A stretch of 64,000 bases of DNA from Sphingobium lactosutens DS20. GTDB lineage: Bacteria; Pseudomonadota; Alphaproteobacteria; Sphingomonadales; Sphingomonadaceae. Under the pieces are notes generated by a model. The model saw only the letters and a program-made list of their open reading frames with translations. It had not been told where the DNA came from and made no database searches. The position numbers and the translations under genes were made by a program. Within the stretch, counting starts at the first letter, position 1. Each line of letters opens with the position of its first letter. The stretch covers positions 62,001-126,000 of the forward strand of contig NZ_ATDP01000071.1 of NCBI RefSeq assembly GCF_000445105.1, given 5' to 3'. Shown one piece after another: positions 1 through 9,227 of this stretch.

Positions 1-183
1 AGCGCATCATCAGGATTGTCACAATCCCCCTGCCGCCCGCCCGGACTGGGTCAGCGGCATCGCTCCTATTGCGCCAATATATTGAAATTTAGTGACATTA
101 TGGGAACTGAGAGCAGTATCAGGCGTATGATGCAATTTTGCAACGCAGCGGAATTATTTGTGCGAGGGCGAAGCGAAATGAGA

Positions 184-209
184 AAAGCCGGCAATCGCTT
201 GCCGGCTTT
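184..209 (-). terminator. Intrinsic terminator of clpX
   Basis: A perfect 11-bp inverted repeat (AAAGCCGGCAA, loop TCGC, TTGCCGGCTTT) lies just beyond the clpX stop. Read on the minus strand it is followed by TTTTCTCATTT, as expected of a Rho-independent terminator. The rest of bases 1-183 shows no convincing gene on either strand. Confidence 0.8.
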
Positions 210-243
210 CCGTAAATTTATGGCTTATCAGCGCTGAGGGCGA

Positions 244-1512
244 TCAGGCGGCGTCGTCGGCCCGCTTCTTCGTTTCGCTGAAGACACGAATCGGCTCCTT
301 GGTGCCGGCCACCACATCCTTGTCCACCACGACCTCGCCCACGCCTTCCATCGAAGGCAGGTCGAACATCGTGTCGAGCAGGATCGCTTCTAAGATCGAG
401 CGGAGGCCGCGCGCGCCGGTCTTGCGCTCGATCGCCTTCTTCGCGATCGCGGTCAGCGCATCATCGGTGAAGCTGAGTTCGACATTTTCCATGTCGAACA
501 GCTTGGCATATTGCTTCACCAGCGCGTTCTTGGGCTCGACCAGGATCTTGACCAGAGCGGACACGTCGAGGTCTTCCAGCGTCGCGATGACGGGCAGGCG
601 GCCGACAAATTCGGGGATCAGGCCGAATTTGAGCAGATCCTCCGGCTCGCTCTGGCGCAGCAATTCGCCGGTCTTGCGCTCCTCGGGCGCGGCGACATGC
701 GCGCCGAAGCCGATCGACTTGGCTTCCAGACGATCGCCGATGATCTTTTCGAGGCCGGCAAAGGCGCCGCCGCAGATGAACAGGATGTTGGTCGTATCGA
801 CCTGGAGAAACTCCTGCTGCGGATGCTTGCGGCCACCCTGGGGCGGGACGCTGGCGGTGGTGCCTTCCATCAGCTTGAGCAGCGCCTGCTGCACGCCCTC
901 GCCCGACACGTCGCGCGTGATCGAGGGGTTTTCGGCCTTGCGGCTGATCTTGTCGATCTCGTCGATATAGACGATGCCGCGCTGCGCCTTTTCGACATTA
1001 TAGTCGGACGCCTGGAGCAGTTTTAGGATGATATTTTCCACATCCTCGCCGACATAGCCCGCTTCGGTCAGCGTCGTCGCGTCCGCCATGGTGAAGGGCA
1101 CGTCGAACGTCTTGGCGAGCGTCTGCGCCAGCAAGGTCTTGCCGCAGCCGGTGGGGCCGACGAGGAGGATATTGGACTTGGCAAGCTCCACCTCGCCCGG
1201 CTTGGAGCCGTGATTGAGGCGCTTATAGTGGTTGTGGACCGCGACCGAGAGGACGCGCTTCGCGCGGCTCTGGCCGATCACATAGTCGTCGAGCACATCG
1301 CAGATTTCCTGCGGGGTCGGAACGCCGCCATCCTTCTTGCCGACAAGACCGCCCTTGGTCTCTTCGCGGATGATGTCGTTGCACAATTCCACGCATTCGT
1401 CGCAGATGAAAACGGTCGGCCCGGCAATCAGCTTGCGCACTTCATGCTGCGATTTGCCGCAGAAGGAGCAGTAGAGCGTGCTTTTCGAGTCCGAACCGGT
1501 AAGCTTAGTCAT
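244..1512 (-). CDS. clpX: ATP-dependent Clp protease ATP-binding subunit ClpX
   Basis: AAA+ unfoldase that recognises tagged substrates and feeds them to ClpP in the cytoplasm. The 422 residues match the family length. An N-terminal zinc finger has C15, C18, C37 and C40, followed by a Walker A motif GPTGCGKT (about 119-126), the pore loop GYVGED, Walker B (YIDEIDKI) and the sensor-2 segment near TGARGLRS. It lies downstream of clpP on the same strand, separated by about 140 bp that may hold its own promoter. A hairpin terminator follows it. Confidence 0.98.
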   Translation of the reverse strand: MTKLTGSDSKSTLYCSFCGKSQHEVRKLIAGPTVFICDECVELCNDIIREETKGGLVGKKDGGVPTPQEICDVLDDYVIGQSRAKRVLSVAVHNHYKRLNHGSKPGEVELAKSNILLVGPTGCGKTLLAQTLAKTFDVPFTMADATTLTEAGYVGEDVENIILKLLQASDYNVEKAQRGIVYIDEIDKISRKAENPSITRDVSGEGVQQALLKLMEGTTASVPPQGGRKHPQQEFLQVDTTNILFICGGAFAGLEKIIGDRLEAKSIGFGAHVAAPEERKTGELLRQSEPEDLLKFGLIPEFVGRLPVIATLEDLDVSALVKILVEPKNALVKQYAKLFDMENVELSFTDDALTAIAKKAIERKTGARGLRSILEAILLDTMFDLPSMEGVGEVVVDKDVVAGTKEPIRVFSETKKRADDAA

Positions 1513-1653
1513 TCGCCATTCTCTCTATCCCCCCCGGAAGTTAATCACCAGATCCGCGCCGGCGGGGGATTTTTCTGGTCCAAAGGCCTTTCTAGCCCGC
1601 GGCACGTCCGTTTCACAAGGGGGGAAAGTGACGCACCGCGGTAAAGATAGTCT

Positions 1654-2289
1654 TTAGGCCTCGTTGGGGTCCGCCATTTGCGGGCGGCGATCAAACACCT
1701 CATCGACGAGGCCAAAAGCCTTGGCCTCGTCCGCTTCGAGGAAGGTGTCGCGGTCCATCGCCTTCTCGACCTCTTCCAGCGACCGTCCGGTATATTTGAC
1801 ATAAAGATCGTTGAGGCGGCGGCGGATGCGCAGGATTTCCTTGGCCTGGATCTCGATGTCCGAGGCCATGCCCTGCGCGCCGCCGGAAGGCTGGTGCACC
1901 ATGATGCGCGCGTTGCTGAGCGCGATGCGCTTGCCCGGTTCGCCGGCGGCGAGCAGGAAGCTGCCCATGGATGCGGCCTGGCCGATGCAGACCGTGCCGA
2001 CCTGCGGCCGGATATATTTCATCGTGTCGTGGATCGCCATGCCGGACGTCACCACCCCGCCAGGCGAGTTGATATACATCCAGATGTCCTTCTTCGGATT
2101 TTCCGATTCCAGGAACAGCAGCTGCGCGACGATCAGCGAGGCCATATGATCTTCGACCTGGCCCGTCACGAAGATGATCCGTTCCCGCAGCAGCCGCGAA
2201 TAAATGTCGAAGCTGCGCTCGCCGCGATTCGACTGTTCGATGACGATGGGGACCAGCGCGGCCATGGGGTCGGACATGATATCGGTCAT
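1654..2289 (-). CDS. clpP: ATP-dependent Clp protease proteolytic subunit ClpP
   Basis: Serine peptidase that forms the barrel degrading proteins delivered by ClpX or ClpA. The catalytic Ser lies in GQAASMGS (S107), the His in MVHQPSGG (H132) and the Asp in MDRDTF (D181). The reading frame opens further upstream, but the start beginning MTDIMSDP is preceded by GGAAAAGAG at good spacing and gives the normal length of 211 residues. It is upstream of clpX on the same strand, the usual arrangement in alphaproteobacteria. Confidence 0.97.
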   Translation of the reverse strand: MTDIMSDPMAALVPIVIEQSNRGERSFDIYSRLLRERIIFVTGQVEDHMASLIVAQLLFLESENPKKDIWMYINSPGGVVTSGMAIHDTMKYIRPQVGTVCIGQAASMGSFLLAAGEPGKRIALSNARIMVHQPSGGAQGMASDIEIQAKEILRIRRRLNDLYVKYTGRSLEEVEKAMDRDTFLEADEAKAFGLVDEVFDRRPQMADPNEA

Positions 2290-2415
2290 TTTTCTCTTTT
2301 CCGGGAAGTTGCTTTTGCCCAAGCCCTACATCGGCACAAAAAGCGGCGGGTTCAAGGGGGAACCAACCATCGCGCCATCTATTGATCGGCCAGCATATAA
2401 CCAAAGGAACAGCGC

Positions 2416-3024
2416 GTGACCGATCCGTCCCCACCCTTTGCCACCATGGCCGGCGGGCGCTGGCCCTATTCGTCGCGGTGGAAGGCGTTGCTGGCGCGCG
2501 GGGTGATCGGCGTGCTGCTGGGCATCGTGGCGATGCTCTACCCGTTCACGGCGCTGGTCGCCTTCACCATGGTGTTTGCGGTCTATGCCTTTGTCGACGG
2601 CGTGTTTTCGGCCATCGCCGCGATCCGGCGCGCAGGCGAAGGCGCGCACTGGATCGCGATGCTGGTGCGCGGTTTGCTGGGCATCGCGCTGGGCGTATTG
2701 TTCGTGGTGATGCCGCTGGCGGCGACGGTCAGCTACGCGATGCTGACGCTGTTTTTCGTCGCTGGTTGGGCGATATTGGCGGGGATGCTGGAAATCGCCG
2801 CGGCGATCCGGTTGCGCGACGAGATCGAGGGCGAATGGCTGCTGGCGCTCAACGGGCTTTTGACGCTGGCGCTGGGCATCGGCATCATCATCCTCTTCAC
2901 GCTCAATCCGGTCGTCAGCATCCTGTCGCTGGGATGGGCGATCGGCGCCTATGCCTTGTTGTCCGGCGTGGTGCTGATCGTCCTGGCTTTTCGCCTGCGC
3001 AGGACGGTTCAGGGCCGGGCGTAG
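2416..3024 (+). CDS. HdeD/DUF308 family membrane protein
   Basis: Small integral membrane protein of 202 residues, made almost entirely of hydrophobic helices that fall into pairs (for example GVLLGIVAMLYPFTALVAFT and LLGIALGVLFVVMPLAATVS). This repeated-hairpin pattern is that of the HdeD/DUF308 family; enterobacterial HdeD is linked to acid resistance, and the role here is unknown. The start is GTG. Its 3' end overlaps the convergent glycosyltransferase gene by 16 bp. Confidence 0.8.
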   Translation: MTDPSPPFATMAGGRWPYSSRWKALLARGVIGVLLGIVAMLYPFTALVAFTMVFAVYAFVDGVFSAIAAIRRAGEGAHWIAMLVRGLLGIALGVLFVVMPLAATVSYAMLTLFFVAGWAILAGMLEIAAAIRLRDEIEGEWLLALNGLLTLALGIGIIILFTLNPVVSILSLGWAIGAYALLSGVVLIVLAFRLRRTVQGRA

Positions 3025-3983
3025 TCGGACGGCGCGCGGAAGCCCAGATAGGAGAGCAGGCGCACCTCCCGCCGGCCACGCACGACCGTATCGAGGATGA
3101 GGCCGCACATGGCGGACAGGGTGGCGAGGATCATGAGGCCCGTCACCAGGATCGCCGTCGGAAAGCGCGGGACAAGGCCGGTTTCCATATAGGTGACGAT
3201 GAGCGGCGCGGCGAGCGCCAGGCCCAGCACGGCCAGCAGCGCGGCGATGATCCCGAAGAAGAGAATGGGCCGTTCTATCCGGTAGAGCGTGATGATCGTG
3301 CGCAGGATGCGAAAGCCGTCGCGATAGGTGCTGAGCTTGCTGACCGATCCTTCCGGGCGCGCGCCATAGGCGGTGACGACTTCGGCGACGGGCATGGCCA
3401 GTTCCAGCGCATGAACCGACATTTCCGTTTCGATTTCAAAGCCCGCTGACAGAACGGGGAAGCTTTTCACGAAGCGGCGGGAAAAGACGCGATAGCCCGA
3501 CAAGATGTCGGTGAAGCTGCGCCCGAACAGCTGCTTGAGCAGGGTGGTGAGCGCCCAGTTGCCAAAGCGATGGCCGCGGCGATACGCGGCCTCCACCTCG
3601 TCCCGGCGGCTGCCCACGACCATGTCGAGATTATCCTCCAGCATGGCCGCCACCATGCGTGGCGCGGCGGCCGCCTCATATGTCGCGTCGCCATCGGCCA
3701 TGACATATATGTCGGCGTCCACATCCGCGAACATCCGGCGCACGACATGGCCCTTGCCCTGCTGCGCCACGCGGCGGACGATGGCCCCTGCCCCGGCCGC
3801 CAGTTCGCGGCTGCCGTCGCTGCTGTTATTGTCGAAAACATAGATGTCGGCATGCGGCAAGGCGCGGCGGAAATCCTCCACCGTCTGCACGATGGCGCCA
3901 GCCTCATTATAGCAGGGCAGAAGCACGGCGACGCGCGGGGCGGCCGCGCCCGTTTCGCTGTTCACTGCGGGAAATTCCTTCAT
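3009..3983 (-). CDS. Glycosyltransferase family 2, membrane-anchored
   Basis: GT-A fold glycosyltransferase, probably using a lipid-linked or nucleotide sugar at the inner membrane. It starts VAVLLPCYNEAGAIVQTV, has FDNNSSDGS and the metal-binding MADGDATYE, then SGYRVFSRRF and a QLFGRSFTDILSGYR segment. Two C-terminal transmembrane helices follow (ILFFGIIAALLAVLGLALA and a second). This resembles DPM/GtrB-like enzymes. The open frame extends upstream to 4112, but MKEFPAVN is the likely start because the extension has no family resemblance. Confidence 0.85.
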   Translation of the reverse strand: MKEFPAVNSETGAAAPRVAVLLPCYNEAGAIVQTVEDFRRALPHADIYVFDNNSSDGSRELAAGAGAIVRRVAQQGKGHVVRRMFADVDADIYVMADGDATYEAAAAPRMVAAMLEDNLDMVVGSRRDEVEAAYRRGHRFGNWALTTLLKQLFGRSFTDILSGYRVFSRRFVKSFPVLSAGFEIETEMSVHALELAMPVAEVVTAYGARPEGSVSKLSTYRDGFRILRTIITLYRIERPILFFGIIAALLAVLGLALAAPLIVTYMETGLVPRFPTAILVTGLMILATLSAMCGLILDTVVRGRREVRLLSYLGFRAPSDYARP

Positions 3984-4131
3984 CGCCTGATCATGCCCTG
4001 TATGATGCGTGCGACAGCCATGGCGCATCATGATTAAGATTTCATCTGCCATGCCAGTGCCGAAATGAAAAGCGCCCGCGCTTCCATGGAGGAAGCGCAG
4101 GCGCTTGAGCATCCGCTGCTATGCGAAAGCC

Positions 4132-5739
4132 TTATTCAGCCTTGGCAGCGGCTTTCTTGGGAGCAGCCTTCTTCTTCGGCTTTTCCTGCGCCGCGGCGTC
4201 GGCCTCTACGGCCTCGTCCTTCTTGGCCGCAGCCTTTTTGGCGGCCGGCTTCTTGGCAGGCGCTTCTTCGGCGGCGGGCGCTGCGTCTTCGTCAGCCTTG
4301 GCGGGCTCGGCGGCCTTCTTCTTGGGCGCCGCCTTCTTCGCCTTAGGCTTTTCGTCGTGGTCATGGTCGTGACCGCAGTCGGGGCCATGGACATGCGGCT
4401 TGATGTCGCCATCCTCCGCCTCGATCGCAGCTTCCAGTTCTTCACGGGTCACGGCGCGATCCGTAATGTCCGCCTTTTCGAACAGGAAGTCGACGACCTT
4501 GTCCTCATAGAGCGGCGCGCGCAGCTGCGCGGCGGCCATCGGGTCCTGGCGGACATATTGGACGAAGCGCTCGCGATCCTGCGGGCCGTACTGCTGCGCG
4601 GCCTGCATGATAAGGCGGTTCATTTCCTGATCCGACACGGTCACGCCATTGGCCTGGCCGATTTCCGAAAGCAAAAGGCCAAGGCGGACGCGGCGCACGG
4701 CGATGGCGCGATAATCGTCCTTTTCGGCTTCCATTTCCTTGAGCGCCGCTTCGGTGTCTTCCTCATGGCTGGCTTCATGCTGAAGCTGCTGCCAGATCTG
4801 GTTGAATTCGGCTTCCACCATACTGGGCGGCACGTCGAAATCATGATTGGCGGCCAGCTGATCGAGCAGCTTGCGCTTCATATGCGTGCGGGTGAGGCCG
4901 TTATGCTCCTGCTCGATCTGCCCCTTAAGCAATTCATTGAGCTTGTCGAGGCTTTCCAGGCCGAGCGACTTGGCGAATTCCTCGTCCACCTTGGGCTTGT
5001 CGCCGTTCAGCACCGACTTGACCGTCACGTCGAAGGTCGCGGCCTTGCCGGCAAGATGTTCAGCGCCATAATCTTCGGGGAAGGTGACGTCGATCGTCTT
5101 TTCCTCACCCTTTTTGACGCCGGTCAGCTGCTCTTCAAAGCCCGGGATGAACTGGCCCGAACCCAGCTTCAGGCGGATATCTTCCGCGCTGCCGCCTTCA
5201 AAGGCTTCGCCGTCGACCTTGCCGACGAAATCGATGACCAGCGTGTCGCCTTCGGCTGCTGCATGGTCGTCCGCGTGCTCTTCCAGAGCGCCCTGCTGGC
5301 TGGCGATACGGGCGGCGGCTTCCGCGACCTTGTCATCGGCGACGTCCACGGTCAGCCGCTCCAGCTTCAACCCCTCGATGCTGGGCGCCGTAATTTCGGG
5401 CAGCACTTCCAGTTCGACCTTGACCTGCGCGTCCTTGCCGAATTCGAAATTCTCGTCCAGCTCGACCGAAGGCTGCATCGCGGGACGCAGCTTCTGGTCG
5501 GCGATCAGCTTCTGGATGCTGTCCTGGATGCTGTTGTTGAGCGCATCGCGCTGCAGCGATTCCCCGTGCATCTTCTTGACCAGGTTGGCCGGCACCTTGC
5601 CGGGGCGAAAGCCGGGCATCCGCACCTGCGGCGCGATCGCCTTCACTTCCTTGTCAACGCGAGCGTCGATATCCTTCGACGTGATGGTCACGGTGTAGGC
5701 GCGCTTCAGGCCCTCGTTCAACGTCTCGACAGTCTGCAT
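4132..5739 (-). CDS. tig: Trigger factor with extended His-rich and Lys/Ala-rich tail
   Basis: Ribosome-associated chaperone and FKBP-type prolyl isomerase. The ribosome-binding N-domain carries the signature region MPGFRPGKVPANLVKKMHG, followed by the FKBP domain (GDTLVIDFVGKVDG) and the helical C-domain. It has about 535 residues against roughly 430-450 in most bacteria. From about residue 448 on there is HVHGPDCGHDHDHD followed by about 75 residues almost only of K, A, P, E and D. Of the upstream in-frame starts, MQTVETL matches the family N-terminus. Confidence 0.96.
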   Translation of the reverse strand: MQTVETLNEGLKRAYTVTITSKDIDARVDKEVKAIAPQVRMPGFRPGKVPANLVKKMHGESLQRDALNNSIQDSIQKLIADQKLRPAMQPSVELDENFEFGKDAQVKVELEVLPEITAPSIEGLKLERLTVDVADDKVAEAAARIASQQGALEEHADDHAAAEGDTLVIDFVGKVDGEAFEGGSAEDIRLKLGSGQFIPGFEEQLTGVKKGEEKTIDVTFPEDYGAEHLAGKAATFDVTVKSVLNGDKPKVDEEFAKSLGLESLDKLNELLKGQIEQEHNGLTRTHMKRKLLDQLAANHDFDVPPSMVEAEFNQIWQQLQHEASHEEDTEAALKEMEAEKDDYRAIAVRRVRLGLLLSEIGQANGVTVSDQEMNRLIMQAAQQYGPQDRERFVQYVRQDPMAAAQLRAPLYEDKVVDFLFEKADITDRAVTREELEAAIEAEDGDIKPHVHGPDCGHDHDHDEKPKAKKAAPKKKAAEPAKADEDAAPAAEEAPAKKPAAKKAAAKKDEAVEADAAAQEKPKKKAAPKKAAAKAE

Positions 5740-5808
5740 CTCTTCTCTCAAACGCTTTCTTCAGCTGAATTTCGGTGGCGCCTGCGATGGCCCGAAAGCC
5801 TGGCGCAC

Positions 5809-5893
5809 TGGTGCGGGCGAAGGGACTCGAACCCCCACATCTTGCGATACCAGAACCTAAATCTGGCGCGTCTACCAGTTTCGCCACGCCCGC
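5809..5893 (-). tRNA. tRNA-Leu (anticodon UAG)
   Basis: Read on the minus strand the segment folds as a class II tRNA: acceptor GCGGGCG pairs with CGCCCGC, the anticodon loop between CCAGA and TCTGG carries TAG, there is a long variable arm, and the T-arm is GGGGGTTCGAGTCCC. The 3' CCA is encoded (TGG at 5809-5811 on the plus strand). The TAG anticodon reads CUA/CUN leucine codons. Confidence 0.96.
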
Positions 5894-5961
5894 ATCGGTC
5901 GCCGGTCGGCGCGGCATAGAGAAAAGCGGGGGCAGTGGCAAGGGATAGTGGATCAGACGGC

Positions 5962-5987
5962 GGAACTGGCTGAACGCGCCATGCGTA
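5962..5987 (+). promoter_or_regulatory. Possible EcfG-type stress promoter
   Basis: GGAAC at 5962-5966, a 17-bp spacer, then CGTA at 5984-5987 compared with the alphaproteobacterial EcfG consensus GGAAC-N16/17-CGTT. It lies about 33 bp before the start of the small proline-rich protein. The -10 element has one mismatch, so this is tentative. Confidence 0.4.
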
Positions 5988-6020
5988 ACGGTGATGACAG
6001 CTATCGACAAGGAGAGTCAC

Positions 6021-6218
6021 ATGGCCACCCAACCCGACCCGAACCCCGCCGCCGTTCCGCCGCCCGACCGGATCGAACCGCAGTCGCCCGATGAAATGCC
6101 CGTGCCCGACCGGCCTGCCGAAACACCGATGACGGAGCCGGACGAAATCGCGCCCGTCGCGCCCGATTATGACCAGCCCGATCGGGCGCCGACCGAGCTG
6201 CCGCCGCCGCCCGATTGA
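6021..6218 (+). CDS. Small acidic proline-rich protein, unknown function
   Basis: A 65-residue protein of very low complexity, rich in Pro, Asp and Glu (MATQPDPNPAAVPPPDR...ELPPPPD). It has no cysteine, no signal peptide and no membrane helix, so it is probably a disordered cytoplasmic protein. The start ATG is preceded by AAGGAGAGTCAC, a strong ribosome binding site; ATGs further upstream lack one. A possible EcfG-type promoter precedes it. I recognise no family. Confidence 0.6.
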   Translation: MATQPDPNPAAVPPPDRIEPQSPDEMPVPDRPAETPMTEPDEIAPVAPDYDQPDRAPTELPPPPD

Positions 6219-6405
6219 GCCGCGGCGCATCAACTGTGCGCCATATGCCACAGCGGAATAATAAATTTACTCGGATTTGGAACTTTTGGGTCGATCGTTA
6301 AAAATAGGCTTCCGATCGGGTGGACAGGCCCCTGCATCCATGATTGAACTATGACAGATAAAAGAAATCGGGAGAGGCGCGGCTGACAATGATCAGGGGG
6401 TCCAT

Positions 6406-7011
6406 GTGCAACGGGTTCGCGCCAAACTGGAATGGTTCAAGACGGTCATTTTGCCGCAGGAGGCTGCGCTTCGCGGCCGTCTGCGGCGGATATTGCCGTC
6501 CACGCATGAACTGGAAGACATGGTCGCCGAGGTTCTGGCCCGCGCCTATGCCACGGAAAATTGGGAAAATGTAACGACGGGCCGGGCCTATCTGTTCACG
6601 ATCGCCCGCAACCTGGTCATCGACACCGCCCGCCGCAACAAGGTGGTGAGCTTCGAGACGATTGCCGACCTGGAACTGCTGGGCGGCGAGAATAATATCG
6701 AGGCGCAGCTCCATGCCCGCGAGGCGCTGCGCCAGGTGGAAGCCATCGTCGAGTCGCTGCCGCCGCAATGCCGGCGCGTCTTCATCCTGCGACGCATCCA
6801 CGAAAAATCGATGCTGGAAATAGCGGACGAAATGTCCCTGTCCGTTTCAACAGTTGAAAAACATCTGGCCAAAGCAATCGCAATAGTTATGCGGGCCTGG
6901 GCGGAACGTGAGGAAACGGACTTCGAACGTGCAGGCGTCGGAACCAGGTTCAAGCTACGCGGACAGGAACGCGATCGAGGCGGAAGCCGCGCGCCTGCTG
7001 GCCAGGCTTAA
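6406..7011 (+). CDS. FecI-like ECF RNA polymerase sigma factor
   Basis: Extracytoplasmic-function sigma factor of 201 residues. Region 2 runs from LEDMVAEVLARAYA to FTIARNLVIDTARRNKVVS, and region 4 from LPPQCRRVFILRRIHEKSM through EIADEMSLSVSTVEKHLAKAI. The next gene encodes a FecR-type anti-sigma regulator, which assigns it to the FecI group. The start is a GTG. The last 30 or so residues (RGQERDRGGSRAPAGQA) overlap the fecR reading frame and do not look like sigma-factor sequence. No TonB-dependent receptor follows, unlike most fecIR loci. Confidence 0.88.
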   Translation: MQRVRAKLEWFKTVILPQEAALRGRLRRILPSTHELEDMVAEVLARAYATENWENVTTGRAYLFTIARNLVIDTARRNKVVSFETIADLELLGGENNIEAQLHAREALRQVEAIVESLPPQCRRVFILRRIHEKSMLEIADEMSLSVSTVEKHLAKAIAIVMRAWAEREETDFERAGVGTRFKLRGQERDRGGSRAPAGQA

Positions 7012-7954
7012 CAGCGACCCCAGCCCGGACGACGAAGCGGCCATCTGCGCCTGGATCGAGGCCGATCCCCGTCATGCCGTCGCCTTTGCCCGCGCGGAAG
7101 CCGCCTGGGACGCGTCGGAACGGCTGAAAAGCGCAGCCGCCGACATCACGCTGCCGCCGATGCAGCAGATCATCAGCGAAGCCGACCAGCGCCGCCTGTC
7201 GCGCAACATCATGGTCGCCGCCGGTGTCGCCATATTATTGTTCGTCTTCGCCGCGATCGTGACCGTGCGCACATTCAGTGGGGTGGAACGATACGAAACG
7301 GGCGTGGGCCAGATGCGCGACATCGCGCTGGAGGACGGGTCCATTCTCCACCTCAACAGCGACAGCGAGGTCGAGGCGCGATTCACCAGCAATGGCCGCA
7401 AGGTGCGCCTGATGAAGGGCGAGGCATCGTTCGAGATCAGCCATGATCCCGCCCGCCCCTTCGACGTCGAGGCGCGCGCCGCGGTTATCCGGGCCGTCGG
7501 CACCGCCTTCAACGTTCGGATGCGGCCATCGTTGGTGGAACTGACCGTCACCCATGGCCAGGTGAGCGTCCATTGTGGCGACAGCCCCTTGCAAAAGGTG
7601 GCGGCCGGCAGCGGCGCGGTGATCCAGCCGCGCAGCATCTCGCTCACCCGATTGGGATCCAGGATCGTCGAGCAGCGCACCGCCTGGCGCGAGCAGATGG
7701 TCGAACTGGACGGCGAAACCGTGGAGCAGGCGGCGGACGAGTTCAATCGCTATCGCAAGGCGCCCATCCTGATCGGCGATACCCGCGTATCGGCGCTGCG
7801 AATCGGCGGTCGGTTCCGCACCACCGATAGCCAGGAATTTCTGTCGGCGCTGCAACTGACGCTGCCGATCCGGGTCGTGGATGGCGAGGATGGATCAGTG
7901 ATGCTGCTGTATCGCGACAGCGCGGAAGATAGCGAACACCCGCCCCTGGCCTGA
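6908..7954 (+). CDS. FecR family anti-sigma/signal transducer
   Basis: Inner-membrane regulator that transmits a signal to the FecI-type sigma factor. The N-terminal cytoplasmic DUF4880 segment (EAEAARLLARLNSDPSPDD) is followed by one membrane helix (MVAAGVAILLFVFAAIVTV, about residues 99-117), the periplasmic FecR domain (YETGVGQMRDIALEDGS, LMKGEASFEI, VRAVGTAFNVR) and a C-terminal DUF4974-like part. The start is uncertain: GTG at 6908 or GTG at 6929. Either overlaps the sigma gene by about 80-100 bp, so the two are translationally coupled. Confidence 0.88.
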   Translation: MRKRTSNVQASEPGSSYADRNAIEAEAARLLARLNSDPSPDDEAAICAWIEADPRHAVAFARAEAAWDASERLKSAAADITLPPMQQIISEADQRRLSRNIMVAAGVAILLFVFAAIVTVRTFSGVERYETGVGQMRDIALEDGSILHLNSDSEVEARFTSNGRKVRLMKGEASFEISHDPARPFDVEARAAVIRAVGTAFNVRMRPSLVELTVTHGQVSVHCGDSPLQKVAAGSGAVIQPRSISLTRLGSRIVEQRTAWREQMVELDGETVEQAADEFNRYRKAPILIGDTRVSALRIGGRFRTTDSQEFLSALQLTLPIRVVDGEDGSVMLLYRDSAEDSEHPPLA

Positions 7955-7990
7955 GCACGGTCGAGCTAGGCGACCGTTTCCGGTGGGCGT

Positions 7991-8725
7991 TCAGGCCAGC
8001 AGCGCGTCGACCAGATCGGGCACCAGTCGCGTCGCGGGGCCGAGTCGGGTTTCATCGAACAGCGCGCTGCCTGCCGAAGGCTCCAGATTGAGTTCGATCG
8101 CACGCGCGCCAGCGGCGCGGGCGGTCTGCACGAAGCCGGCGGCGGGATAGACCGCGCCCGACGTGCCGATCGACACGAATAGGTCTGCGTTTTCGAGCGC
8201 GTCGTAGATCCGATCCATTTGATAGGGCATCTCGCCGAAAAAGACGATGTCGGGACGCAATCGTGGCTCGTTGCACTTGGCGCAGGCCGATGCGGGCGGC
8301 AGGGCGTCAGACCAGGGCGCGGCCTCACCGCAGGCGGCGCACAGGGCGGACTTCAATTCTCCATGCATGTGGAGCAACCGCTTCGCCCCCGCCCGCTCAT
8401 GCAGGTCGTCGACATTCTGCGTGACGATCAAGAGATCGCCAGCCCAACGCGCATCCAGCCGCGCCAGCGCCTGATGCGCGGCGTTGGGAGACACCTGCGC
8501 CAGCCTGGCGCGCCGTTCGTCATAGAAACGGTGGACCAGCACCGCGTCCCGCGCCAGCGCCTCGGGGGTGCAGACATCCTCCACCCGATGCAAAATTGGA
8601 ACGCCGCTTTCGTCAGCGGTTTCCCAGTAGCTGACCGCGCCCTTCGTTCTGAAGGTCGAAATGCCGGATTCTGCTGATATGCCCGCGCCTGTCAGAATGA
8701 CGATGTTCTGTATATTATGCGTCAT
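7991..8725 (-). CDS. cobB: NAD-dependent protein deacylase (sirtuin), probable mosaic gene
   Basis: Removes acyl groups from lysines using [12 protein letters not shown] (13-21), TQNVDDLH (102-109), catalytic His in HMHGE (H121) and zinc ligands C129, C132, C148 and C151 are all present in 244 residues. The segment after FR (TKGAVSYWETADESGVPIL) differs from the usual [10 protein letters not shown] before HRVEDV. About 500 bp upstream lies a relic encoding exactly the usual N-terminus ending FRGPDGLW, so the first 45 codons may have been replaced by recombination. A small lipoprotein gene precedes it by 40 bp on the same strand. Confidence 0.93.
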   Translation of the reverse strand: MTHNIQNIVILTGAGISAESGISTFRTKGAVSYWETADESGVPILHRVEDVCTPEALARDAVLVHRFYDERRARLAQVSPNAAHQALARLDARWAGDLLIVTQNVDDLHERAGAKRLLHMHGELKSALCAACGEAAPWSDALPPASACAKCNEPRLRPDIVFFGEMPYQMDRIYDALENADLFVSIGTSGAVYPAAGFVQTARAAGARAIELNLEPSAGSALFDETRLGPATRLVPDLVDALLA

Positions 8726-8765
8726 ATCACCGCCTTAAATTGGGGAGCAAAGTCCTATCCATTGG

Positions 8766-9137
8766 TCAATCGACACAAAGAAAAACGCTTGAAATACGGC
8801 CTCGGCGAACTTCAGCAAAGCAGCCGAATGTCAAATTCGATGCTTCGCACTTGCCTGCGGTTACAGTCCCAACAGAAGGTGGTCGATCTCCCTCCCAGTC
8901 CTCTACTAGGCAGCGTCCCTGACAGTCCCCACTATCACGACAGACCTTCCCCGCATCCGGCGTGGGGATCACACAGGCCGGTGTTCGTAATAACCCTACT
9001 CCTTCGATTGAACCACCGGCCGCAACACATTGCTCCGGTGGCGGCACGGGCAATGACGAAGGCGTCGGCTCTTTAGGTTGGCAACCAAATAACAGTGCCA
9101 CGGCCGCGATCGAAAGAAAAAGGGCTTTGCTACGCAT
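8766..9137 (-). CDS. Small cysteine-containing lipoprotein, unknown function
   Basis: Predicted secreted lipoprotein of 123 residues: MRSKALFLSIAAVALLFGC is a type II signal peptide with lipobox LFGC (C19 lipidated). The mature part has six further cysteines (EQCVA, PACV, KVCRD, GDCQG, GRCLV, GKCEA, FGCFA region), suggesting disulfides in the periplasm. It sits 40 bp upstream of cobB on the same strand, in a stretch richer in A/T than its neighbours and bounded by the cobB relic. Family not recognised. The frame opens further upstream, but the signal peptide fixes the start. Confidence 0.65.
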   Translation of the reverse strand: MRSKALFLSIAAVALLFGCQPKEPTPSSLPVPPPEQCVAAGGSIEGVGLLRTPACVIPTPDAGKVCRDSGDCQGRCLVEDWEGDRPPSVGTVTAGKCEASNLTFGCFAEVRRGRISSVFLCVD

Positions 9138-9227
9138 CGCTAATCCTTTGATCGATTTGTATAGTTCCAGCAACTCACCTCAGACGGCGATCTATCGCCG
9201 TGAACATTCATCCTCGACCCGATGCCC

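Noticed and set aside
4105..5919. 604-codon open frame on the plus strand opposite trigger factor
   Set aside because: Composition is the mirror of tig codons in high-GC DNA, it runs across the tRNA-Leu gene and shows no domain.
6292..6300. GGAAC near CGTT upstream of the FecI gene as an EcfG promoter
   Set aside because: Spacing is only 12 bp between the elements, too short for EcfG.
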